DNA from: an uncultured bacterium
Lineage (GTDB): Bacteria; Verrucomicrobiota; Verrucomicrobiia; Opitutales; Intestinicryptomonadaceae
Length of the DNA: 5,440 bases
Direction of reading: 5' to 3'
NCBI GenBank assembly: GCA_905214995.1
Contig: CAJMOT010000132.1
Span: 1-5,440 of the forward strand
Part shown: positions 1 through 5,440 of the stretch, piece by piece
Position numbering within the stretch: the stretch's first letter is position 1
How the letters are laid out: each line of letters opens with the position of its first letter
Made by a program: the position numbers and the translations under genes
Notes under the pieces: model-generated
What the model saw: only the letters and a program-made list of their open reading frames with translations
Database searches by the model: none
Told to the model about the DNA's origin: nothing

Positions 1-2216
1 CGGGCGGCGTTCCGGTCGCGATAGGAGAGCTCGCCCCGTCGCTCGAGATAAACCTCGACGCGGTTCCCAAGAAGTACGCCGGGCTGGACGGCACGGAGCT
101 GGCGATTTCGGAATCGCAGGAGCGCATGGCGGTAGTGGTCGCGCCCGAAGACGCCGAAGAGTACATAAAGCTTGCGGAGGAGGAAAATCTCGAATGCACG
201 CGCGTGGCGGAAGTCACCGACAGCGGAAAGCTCGTGATGAAGTGGCGCGGGGCTCCCGTGGTAAACCTGCTCCGCGAATTTCTCGACACGAACGGAGTGA
301 CCGCCTCGGCTTCTGCGGAGGTTGAGGCTCCGTCCGAATCGTCGCCTTTGGCCGCCCCGTCGGGGCTGTCCGCCTCCGACCCCGCGGCGTGGAAGGCGGA
401 GCTCTCCAAGCTCAACTGCTGCTCCCAGCGCGGCCTCGTGGAGAGGTTCGACTCTTCCATAGGCGCGTCTGCCGTCTTCCATCCGTTCGGCGGGAAAAAC
501 CTCGCCACTCCCATCGACGCGATGTGCTCGAAAATCCCGCTGCTCAGGGGCTCTACGAACACCGGCACGCTTTTCGCATTCGGCTTCAATCCGGAAATTT
601 CGATTTGGAGCCCATACCACGGCGCGATGTACGCGGTTCTCGCGTCGTTTGCGAAAATTGCGGCTTCCGGCGGGGATGTCGCGCGCATAAGGCTGACGTT
701 TCAGGAATATTTTGAAAAGCTGCGCTCCGACCCGAAGCGCTGGGGCAAGCCGCTCGCCGCGCTGCTCGGCGCGTACGAGGCGCAGATGGGGCTCGGGGCG
801 GCGGCGATAGGCGGAAAAGACTCGATGTCCGGATCGTTTAACGACATCGACGTCCCGCCGACTCTTGTGAGCTTTGCGATTGCCCCGTGCGACGTGCGCT
901 GCGCGGTGTCTCCCGAATTTAAGAAGGCGGGCTCCCGCGTCGTCCTCGTCGAAGTCGGGCGCGACTCCGCGCTCGTACCCGACTGGGCGGACGCCATGAA
1001 AAAATATTCCGCGCTCTTCAACGCGATAAGGGCGGGGAAGGTGCTCGCGGCGCACGCCGTGGGGTTTGGCGGAATCGCCGTAGCGATCGCCAAGATGTGC
1101 TTCGGCAATTCGATAGGCTTCAAATTCGACGGCGGATTTTCCGGAGACATATTCGCTCTGTCAGAGGGCTCGATAATCGCCGAGCTCGCCGACGGCGTTT
1201 CCGCGGATGAGATATTCGGTAGGGAGATCGGCGTGACGACTTCCGCAGAAAGCGTTTTTGCCGGCGGGATGGAAATCGCGCTCTCAGAGCTTTACGGCGC
1301 GTGGAGCGGGACGCTCGAGGGCGTTTTCCCGACCCGCGCGGAGGATTGCCAAGCGTCGGATATTGTGAAGCCGTCTTTTGAAAAACGCGCCCCCAACATC
1401 GCGCGCTCGAAGATTGCCAAGCCCAAAGTTTTCATACCGGTTTTCCCCGGCACGAACTGCGAGTACGACACCGCCCGCGCGTTCGAGGCCGCCGGAGCCG
1501 TAGCCGACACTTTCGTTTTCAACAACCTTTCCGACGAGCGCGTTGCGGACTCCATCGCCGAGATGAAGCGCCGCATAGACGCCGCCCAGATTCTCATGAT
1601 TCCCGGGGGGTTCAGCGCGGGCGACGAACCCGCGGGCTCCGGAAAATTCATAGCGGCGGTATTCCGCAATCCCGCCCTCTCGGACGCGGTGATGTCGCTT
1701 CTCAAAGACCGCAAGGGGTTGATATTGGGCATTTGCAACGGCTTCCAGGCTCTGATAAAGCTCGGGCTGGCGCCGTTCGGCGAATTTAGGGAGCTCGGCC
1801 CCGACAGCCCGACGCTTACGTACAACAACATTTCGCGCCACGTCTCATGCTACGTCCGCACGAGGGTGGCGAGCGTCCTGTCGCCGTGGCTCGCGCATTG
1901 CAAGGTGGGCGACATCCACTCGATACCCGTCTCGCACGGCGAGGGCAAGTTCATAGCCCCCGACGCCCTGATTCGGAAGCTCGCCGAAAGCGGGCAGATC
2001 GCCACACAGTACGTCGGCCCCGACGGGGAGCCGAGCGCGTCGGTTCCGTTCAATCCCAACGGCTCCATGCACGCGGTGGAGGGCATAACGAGCCCGTGCG
2101 GGCTCGTGTTCGGCAAAATGGGCCACAGCGAGCGGTTCGGCGAAAACGTCGGCAAAAACGTTTCGGGAAACAAAATCCAGCCGATATTTTCATCGGGGGT
2201 GGCCTATTTCTCCTGA
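1..2216 (+). CDS. purL: Phosphoribosylformylglycinamidine synthase (FGAM synthase), fused PurL-PurQ type, C-terminal part
   Basis: This enzyme converts FGAR, glutamine and ATP to FGAM, the fourth step of de novo purine synthesis in the cytoplasm. The reading frame is open from base 3 to a TGA at 2214-2216. About 737 residues are visible, and the N-terminal part (roughly 500 residues, judged from the usual ~1,250-residue length of this type) lies off the left edge. Numbering visible residues from base 3, the PurL motif ISESQERM is at 35-42. A second AIRS-like half follows, with GGKDSMSGSF at about 270-279. The class I glutamine amidotransferase domain begins near 475, with FPGTNCEYD from 481, the nucleophile Cys578 in GICNGFQ, and the His708/Glu710 pair in GHSER. 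All glutaminase catalytic residues are therefore present, so ammonia is probably made in the same chain rather than by a separate PurQ. The sequence resembles the clostridial/Bacteroidales form more than the E. coli form. An Ala/Ser/Pro-rich linker occupies about 101-126. The first in-frame ATG in the window (126) is internal, not the start. Confidence 0.96.
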   Translation, partial: GGVPVAIGELAPSLEINLDAVPKKYAGLDGTELAISESQERMAVVVAPEDAEEYIKLAEEENLECTRVAEVTDSGKLVMKWRGAPVVNLLREFLDTNGVTASASAEVEAPSESSPLAAPSGLSASDPAAWKAELSKLNCCSQRGLVERFDSSIGASAVFHPFGGKNLATPIDAMCSKIPLLRGSTNTGTLFAFGFNPEISIWSPYHGAMYAVLASFAKIAASGGDVARIRLTFQEYFEKLRSDPKRWGKPLAALLGAYEAQMGLGAAAIGGKDSMSGSFNDIDVPPTLVSFAIAPCDVRCAVSPEFKKAGSRVVLVEVGRDSALVPDWADAMKKYSALFNAIRAGKVLAAHAVGFGGIAVAIAKMCFGNSIGFKFDGGFSGDIFALSEGSIIAELADGVSADEIFGREIGVTTSAESVFAGGMEIALSELYGAWSGTLEGVFPTRAEDCQASDIVKPSFEKRAPNIARSKIAKPKVFIPVFPGTNCEYDTARAFEAAGAVADTFVFNNLSDERVADSIAEMKRRIDAAQILMIPGGFSAGDEPAGSGKFIAAVFRNPALSDAVMSLLKDRKGLILGICNGFQALIKLGLAPFGEFRELGPDSPTLTYNNISRHVSCYVRTRVASVLSPWLAHCKVGDIHSIPVSHGEGKFIAPDALIRKLAESGQIATQYVGPDGEPSASVPFNPNGSMHAVEGITSPCGLVFGKMGHSERFGENVGKNVSGNKIQPIFSSGVAYFS

Positions 2217-2232
2217 CGTGCGGGAATGACCG

Positions 2233-3033
2233 ATGGGGTTCGCAAAATATAAGGTGTTCGTGATAAACCTCGATTCTCGAAAGGACAGGCTTGCGAGAAT
2301 AACGGAGAATCTGAATCGGCTCGGGGTGGAGTTCGAGCGCATAGACGCGGTTTACATGAAGCGCGACGGCGGATCGCCGCGCGTTCTGGGCGCCCCGCTG
2401 AAATTCAATCCCGCAAAGAACAGGCTGTTCGACTACAACCCGATTTCAACGGGGGCGCTGGGGTGTTACTATTCCCACATGCTCGCATGGAAGAGGGTAG
2501 CGGACGAAAAGCTCGACTTCGCGGTAATCTTGGAGGACGACGCCGAGTTGGGCGCGGATTTTCCCGAGGCCGTAAACCTTTTGAAGCGGCTGAAAAATTG
2601 GGACTATATAAAAATTCCGCCGTCGGGGCTCGCGCTGAAAATATCGGATAGCTCCGCATTGTGCCGCGCGCCGTCCGGCTCGGAGTTCCGGCTGGCGGCG
2701 TGGCGAAAAGTCCCGTTTTTGACGACCGCCGAGTGCGTCTCCTTTCAGGGGGCGAAAAAGCTGCTGTCAGTTGGCGAGTTTTACCGGCCGATAGATTTCG
2801 ATCTCCAGTTCTATTGGAGGTTCGGCATTACAATATTAGGGCTGGTCGGCGGAGACGCCGTGTCCATAGCGCAGAGCAAATCCGACATTTCCGCGACCGC
2901 CGACCCGAAGGCGGGGCCCAATGTTTTTGTAAAGCTGTATTTGAAGCCGTATATGTATCTTGCCAATCTTGCCTGCCGGATATTGCGGAAAAATTCCCTG
3001 CGCGGAGTGGCGTTTGAAAGCGGCGGCGGCTGA
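2233..3033 (+). CDS. Glycosyltransferase family 25 (LPS/surface glycan type)
   Basis: This 266-residue protein matches the family 25 glycosyltransferases, which transfer sugars (often galactose) from a nucleotide sugar to lipopolysaccharide or related glycans at the cytoplasmic side of the inner membrane. The N-terminus shows the family opening VFVINLDSRKDRL (8-20). The block GALGCYYSHMLAW begins at 74, with the typical Gly-Cys-x-x-Ser-His. The acidic ILEDDAEL lies at 99-106 and probably holds the metal/nucleotide-sugar site (Glu101-Asp102-Asp103). A PIDFDL segment around Asp188 fits the conserved C-terminal aspartate region. No signal peptide or clear membrane helix is seen. The ATG at 2233 is the only sensible start: an in-frame TGA lies at 2227-2229 and the family motif starts eight residues in. 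The upstream sequence is a weak ribosome site (CGGGAA). It starts 16 bases after purL, so co-transcription is plausible, although the functions are unrelated. The acceptor and sugar cannot be told from sequence. Confidence 0.88.
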   Translation: MGFAKYKVFVINLDSRKDRLARITENLNRLGVEFERIDAVYMKRDGGSPRVLGAPLKFNPAKNRLFDYNPISTGALGCYYSHMLAWKRVADEKLDFAVILEDDAELGADFPEAVNLLKRLKNWDYIKIPPSGLALKISDSSALCRAPSGSEFRLAAWRKVPFLTTAECVSFQGAKKLLSVGEFYRPIDFDLQFYWRFGITILGLVGGDAVSIAQSKSDISATADPKAGPNVFVKLYLKPYMYLANLACRILRKNSLRGVAFESGGG

Positions 3034-3058
3034 AACCCCGCCGCTTTCTTCAGTTTTT
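3016..3058 (+). terminator. Rho-independent terminator overlapping the end of the glycosyltransferase gene
   Basis: A perfect 11-bp stem pairs GAAAGCGGCGG (3016-3026) with CCGCCGCTTTC (3038-3048) around an 11-base loop, followed by TTCAGTTTTT (3049-3058). The left arm and loop include the last codons and the TGA at 3031-3033, so the hairpin begins inside the coding region. It reads as a terminator only on the + strand, because no T-run follows it on the other strand. It would end the purL-glycosyltransferase transcript. Confidence 0.8.
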
Positions 3059-3106
3059 GCGCCGCCGTTGCAGACGCTTTTCCGGATGGGGCGGCAACAT
3101 TATTTA

Positions 3107-3148
3107 GCGCAAAAAAAATCCGGCCGTCCGGCGGGATTTTCTTTGCGC
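3107..3148. terminator. Bidirectional rho-independent terminator between convergent genes
   Basis: An imperfect palindrome pairs GCGCAAAAAAAATCC (3107-3121) with GGATTTTCTTTGCGC (3134-3148) with one A/C mismatch. The pairing continues inward through GCC/GGC, after one G/G mismatch, to a GTCC tetraloop at 3126-3129. Read on +, the GC-rich core is followed by TTTTCTTT. Read on -, it is followed by eight T. This suits termination in both directions. On the - strand it lies about 77 bases past the phosphofructokinase stop codon. On the + strand it would back up the first terminator. The rest of the 3034-3225 gap shows no gene. Confidence 0.75.
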
Positions 3149-3225
3149 ATTTTCCGCGCCGAGCGGCGCGCGCGGCATTTCTTCCATGTCCGGCGCGAAA
3201 GCTGGCCGCGTTGTGCGGATCGGCG

Positions 3226-4476
3226 CTATCTGGGGGGAAGCTGTTGCGGAACTCTGCTTTTGGCGAGCCTCACATACGCCGGCAGGCCGTTTTCATAGGG
3301 AACCTGCACTTCTCCCTGAATCAGAGGCATTACGTATTTGTTGAACTGGTAGCTGATGGAAATTTTGTCTTCGGCTATCCAGGTTTCAGGGAAATGCTTC
3401 ACGCCGTTGGCGACTTCCGCGAGCGGCACGAGAACCGTTTCGCAGGCGTATTTTTCGGAATCCGCGCGCACAAGGGCGACCATCTTTCCGGTTTGCCCTT
3501 CGACCGCCGCCTGGACCGCGACCTGCCCGCACATGAACGCCTCGTTGGAGTCCGCGAGAGACGCGCAGTGGGCGGCGGCGCGCTGTTCGTGCCCGAATTT
3601 GCAGGAGCGCGCCTTTACGCCGAGGTTGGCGGCGACGAGGTTTTGAAGGTATTCGCCGACTCCGCCGAGCTGCTCGTGCCCGAAGGAATCCCTCATCTTT
3701 CCGGCGGCGACGAGGTTTCCGTTGGCGTCGGCAAGCCCTTCGCTCGCCACCACGAGGCAGAAGCGGTTTTTCTTGAGGCATTCCTGAACCTGCGCGAGGA
3801 AGTATTCCGCGTTGAACGCGACCTCCGGCAGAAGTATGATGTGCGGGGCGTCTTCGGGCTGGTTGCGGCGCTTGGCGACGCTTGTGCCGGCGGCTATCCA
3901 TCCGGCGTTTCTGCCCATCACTTCGACTATTGAAACGAGGTCGTGGTTGCCCATGGCTTCGTGGTCGAGCGCGAGCTCCCTGATTGCGGCGGAGAGATAT
4001 TTGACGACGCTGCCGTAGCCCGGGCAATGGTCGGTGACGGGAAGGTCGTTGTCTATCGTCTTGGCGACCCCTATGACGCGCATATCGTAGCCTTGAGCGG
4101 CGGCGTGATCCGCTATTTTGTTTGCGGTATCCTGCGAGTCGTTGCCGCCGATATAGAAGAAAAATCGAATATTGTGCGCTTTGAACACTTCGATGACGCG
4201 CGCGAAGTCCTCTTCGCTCTTGAGCTTGTAGCGGCAGGTTCCGAGGGCGGCGCCCGGCGTGTAGCGCAGGCCGCGCACCGTCTGCTGGGATTCGTCCGCG
4301 AGGTCGATGAGCTCCTCGTTCAGAATGCCTTCCACTCCGTTGAGGGCTCCGTAAATTTCCTCTATGCAGTCGTGGTTGAGCGCTTCCGTGATGACTCCGG
4401 CGAGACTCGAATTTATGACGGCCGTGGGGCCGCCGGATTGCGCTACCAAAACGTTTCCAGTCAGTTGTTCTTCCAT
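3226..4476 (-). CDS. 6-phosphofructokinase, predicted pyrophosphate-dependent (PPi-PFK)
   Basis: This protein phosphorylates fructose 6-phosphate to fructose 1,6-bisphosphate in the cytoplasm. If PPi-dependent, the step is reversible and serves both glycolysis and gluconeogenesis. The 416-residue chain shows the PFK fold in order: Gly-rich SGGPTAV (14-20), GGNDS (110-114), AKTIDND (138-144), PGYGS (152-156), MGRNAGW (187-193, sugar-phosphate binding), SEGL (245-248) and FGHEQR (294-299, aligning with the LGHIQR region of E. coli PfkA). ATP enzymes have Gly at the position of Asp113 and GTIDND in place of KTIDND. Asp113 and Lys139 are the accepted PPi-type signature residues. The length, about 100 residues above E. 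coli PfkA, and the GGNDS motif fit the clostridial-like PPi-PFK subgroup (inference from memory). The ATG at 4476 places the Gly-rich loop at the usual distance. Its upstream region has only a weak AAAGA-type ribosome site. The gene is monocistronic: convergent with the glycosyltransferase and divergent from the exonuclease. ATP use cannot be fully excluded without assay. Confidence 0.93.
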   Translation of the reverse strand: MEEQLTGNVLVAQSGGPTAVINSSLAGVITEALNHDCIEEIYGALNGVEGILNEELIDLADESQQTVRGLRYTPGAALGTCRYKLKSEEDFARVIEVFKAHNIRFFFYIGGNDSQDTANKIADHAAAQGYDMRVIGVAKTIDNDLPVTDHCPGYGSVVKYLSAAIRELALDHEAMGNHDLVSIVEVMGRNAGWIAAGTSVAKRRNQPEDAPHIILLPEVAFNAEYFLAQVQECLKKNRFCLVVASEGLADANGNLVAAGKMRDSFGHEQLGGVGEYLQNLVAANLGVKARSCKFGHEQRAAAHCASLADSNEAFMCGQVAVQAAVEGQTGKMVALVRADSEKYACETVLVPLAEVANGVKHFPETWIAEDKISISYQFNKYVMPLIQGEVQVPYENGLPAYVRLAKSRVPQQLPPR

Positions 4477-4651
4477 AATGCAGTCTTTATTTGATAAATT
4501 TTTAAGCGCACATATTGCCTAAAATCGGGCGTTAGGCAAACATTTTCTCTCGGAATTTGCCGCGCGCGCGGCCCGCGCAAACTTTCGGAAGGCGGTCAAA
4601 AAAAGTTCGCATTTTCAATGGAATTTTGTTTGCATCTGACCTTTAAAGAAA
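4477..4651. other. Divergent intergenic region between phosphofructokinase and exonuclease genes
   Basis: This 175-base gap must hold the promoters for both flanking genes. It is AT-rich near each start codon and very GC-rich in the middle, where GC(CG)5GC at 4559-4572 is a perfect 14-bp palindrome. On the - strand a weak -35-like TTGCCT (4539-4534) lies 16 bases before CAATAT, but the match to a sigma-70 promoter is poor and I do not call it. No convincing promoter was seen on +. No small gene or known RNA was recognised here. Confidence 0.6.
4515..4539. promoter_or_regulatory. Perfect spaced inverted repeat upstream of the phosphofructokinase gene (possible operator)
   Basis: TTGCCTAA (4515-4522) and TTAGGCAA (4532-4539) are exact reverse complements separated by nine bases. 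The dyad lies 38 bases upstream of the phosphofructokinase ATG and about 112 bases upstream of the divergent exonuclease ATG. The half-site centres are 17 bp apart, somewhat more than one and a half helical turns. It could be a binding site for a dimeric regulator, or a hairpin in the phosphofructokinase leader RNA. No T-run follows it, so it is not a terminator. It does not match the Rex consensus. No regulator can be named. Confidence 0.4.
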
Positions 4652-5440
4652 ATGGATTCGGAAATAAAATGCGTCTATCCCAGGAGGGTCGCCGCCGAGA
4701 TGGTGGCGCCGCTTCCGCTTGTGAAATACGAGGGCGAAATAGAGCTCGTCGAGGACGTGTCGCAGCTGGACAGGGCGCTGGCGGAAATCTCGCGCGAGAG
4801 CGTGCTCGGCTTCGACACCGAGACGCGGCCTAACTTCAATAGGGGAAAGTCGCATCCGGTTTCCATATTGCAGCTCGCGGGCGAGAAGAAAGTCTGGGTC
4901 ATAAGGCTCGACCCGCTCGCGGAGCGCCTTGCGGACATCTTCAAGACGCTTGAAAACCCGGCGATAAAAAAGGCGGGGCTTGCGGTGCAGGGCGACATAA
5001 AGAGCTTGCGCGCGCGGGGCGCGTTCAACCCCGCAGGCTTCGTGGACGTCTCGGCGTCGACGAGTAAAATCGGCATAATCAACACGGGCATGAAGAACCT
5101 CGCCGCCCTGATATTCGGAGAGAGGATATCGAAGGCCGCGCAGCTCTCGAATTGGGCGAGCGAATCGCTCACCAAAAAGCAGATAGACTACGCCGCGACC
5201 GACGCGTGGATGAGCCGCAGGCTCTTTCTGGAAGTTCGCGAAATTTTGAAGGATCCCCGCACGTCCATAGAGCCGGAGCCGCTGCCCGAGCCCGAAAAAT
5301 TCAATATTCTTGAGTTTGTCCGCAAGGCGATTAAAAAAGTTTCAGAGAAAATTTCCCCCAAGAAAAAAAAGCGCGGAGGCGTCGGGCGCAAGGGCGGGGG
5401 ACTGCTTGGGCTGCTCTTTAAGAAGAAGCCCGCCAAGAAG
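4652..5440 (+). CDS. 3'-5' exonuclease, DnaQ-like / RNase D catalytic domain (partial, runs off the window)
   Basis: The frame is open from the ATG at 4652 to the last base, giving 263 residues and no stop. It is a DEDDy-type 3'-5' exonuclease: FDTETRP holds Asp55 and Glu57 (Exo I), GLAVQGDIKSL holds Asp115 (Exo II), and YAATD holds Tyr180 and Asp184 (Exo III). Such enzymes remove nucleotides from RNA or DNA 3' ends with two metal ions. The substrate cannot be told here. The domain resembles the stand-alone Werner/RNase D-like exonucleases of Bacteroidales and PVC bacteria. After the domain come a Pro/Glu-rich stretch (about 204-216), a short amphipathic segment (219-234) and a Lys/Gly-rich tail (237-263); no HRDC domain is visible yet. 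An in-frame TGA at 4637-4639 sets the limit. ATG 4652, preceded by AAAGAA, gives a family-like N-terminus. A second ATG at 4700, 12 bases after AGGAGG, is the alternative start. Confidence 0.9.
   Translation, partial: MDSEIKCVYPRRVAAEMVAPLPLVKYEGEIELVEDVSQLDRALAEISRESVLGFDTETRPNFNRGKSHPVSILQLAGEKKVWVIRLDPLAERLADIFKTLENPAIKKAGLAVQGDIKSLRARGAFNPAGFVDVSASTSKIGIINTGMKNLAALIFGERISKAAQLSNWASESLTKKQIDYAATDAWMSRRLFLEVREILKDPRTSIEPEPLPEPEKFNILEFVRKAIKKVSEKISPKKKKRGGVGRKGGGLLGLLFKKKPAKK

Noticed and set aside
1284..1841. Long - strand open frames opposite purL (also 701-1150 and 1845-2173)
   Set aside because: They are shadows of the conserved PurL glutaminase and AIRS domains. They are rich in Arg, Ala and Pro and show no motifs.
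2226..2252. Eight-codon mini-ORF overlapping the glycosyltransferase start in another frame
   Set aside because: It is very short, has no ribosome site, and could easily arise by chance. There is no evidence that it is translated.
3155..3170. GC-rich hairpin CGCGCC-GAGC-GGCGCG between the convergent genes
   Set aside because: The 6-bp stem with a tetraloop is real, but neither strand has a T-run after it. In this GC-rich setting it is weak evidence for a further terminator.
3211..3933. Long + strand open frame (240 codons), with another at 3943-4494 (183 codons), opposite the phosphofructokinase gene
   Set aside because: Both lie antisense to a clearly recognised enzyme with intact motifs. 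Their translations are Arg/Gly/Val-rich without a known fold, as expected for the complement of a GC-rich gene.
4534..4560. Possible sigma-70 promoter for the phosphofructokinase gene (TTGCCT, 16 bases, CAATAT)
   Set aside because: The -35 matches four of six bases and the -10 only three of six, and it overlaps the inverted repeat. It is too weak to call.
4675..5436. Minus-strand open frames (4675-5175 and 5188-5436) opposite the exonuclease
   Set aside because: The + frame carries all DEDDy motifs in order and stays open to the edge. The - frames have Ser/Phe-rich, antisense-like composition.
1..5440. Search for CRISPR repeats, insertion-sequence ends, toxin-antitoxin, phage-defence or secretion genes
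   Set aside because: No regularly spaced direct repeats, transposase motifs or defence-type domains were seen. All large frames are explained by the four housekeeping or envelope genes.

Overview
The window is ordinary chromosomal DNA with four protein-coding genes, two of them cut by the window edges, and no mobile element, CRISPR array, tRNA or rRNA that I can see. The coding DNA is visibly GC-rich, with many GCG, CGC, CTC and GGC codons but also frequent ATA isoleucine. The gaps between genes are more AT-rich. No gene has a strong Shine-Dalgarno sequence before its start. A family-25 (LPS-type) glycosyltransferase suggests a Gram-negative envelope. The PurL is the fused single-chain type with its glutaminase domain, in the form known from Clostridia and Bacteroidales-like genomes. 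The phosphofructokinase has pyrophosphate-dependent signatures. Together these fit a member of the PVC group (Verrucomicrobiota or Lentisphaerota), perhaps an anaerobic or gut lineage. This is an inference from style and family resemblance, not a proven assignment.

Layout: bases 1-2216 (+) hold the C-terminal ~737 residues of PurL. Sixteen bases later, 2233-3033 (+) encodes a glycosyltransferase that may share the purL transcript. The 192-base gap 3034-3225 lies between convergent genes. It holds a rho-independent terminator whose stem starts inside the glycosyltransferase gene, and then a second, apparently bidirectional terminator that can also serve the gene arriving from the right. Bases 3226-4476 (-) encode a 416-residue phosphofructokinase predicted to use pyrophosphate. 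The 175-base gap 4477-4651 separates divergent genes. It carries a perfect spaced 8-bp inverted repeat and a (CG)-rich 14-bp palindrome. From 4652 to the right edge (+) runs a DnaQ-like/RNase D-type 3'-5' exonuclease with a lysine-rich tail that is still open at the window end.

The genes do not form one pathway. PurL is de novo purine synthesis, the glycosyltransferase is surface glycan assembly, the PFK is central glycolysis or gluconeogenesis, and the exonuclease is nucleic-acid processing. I found no convincing new biological system. The points most worth following up are the spaced inverted repeat in front of the PFK gene, the PPi-type active site, the double terminator, and the basic tail of the exonuclease.
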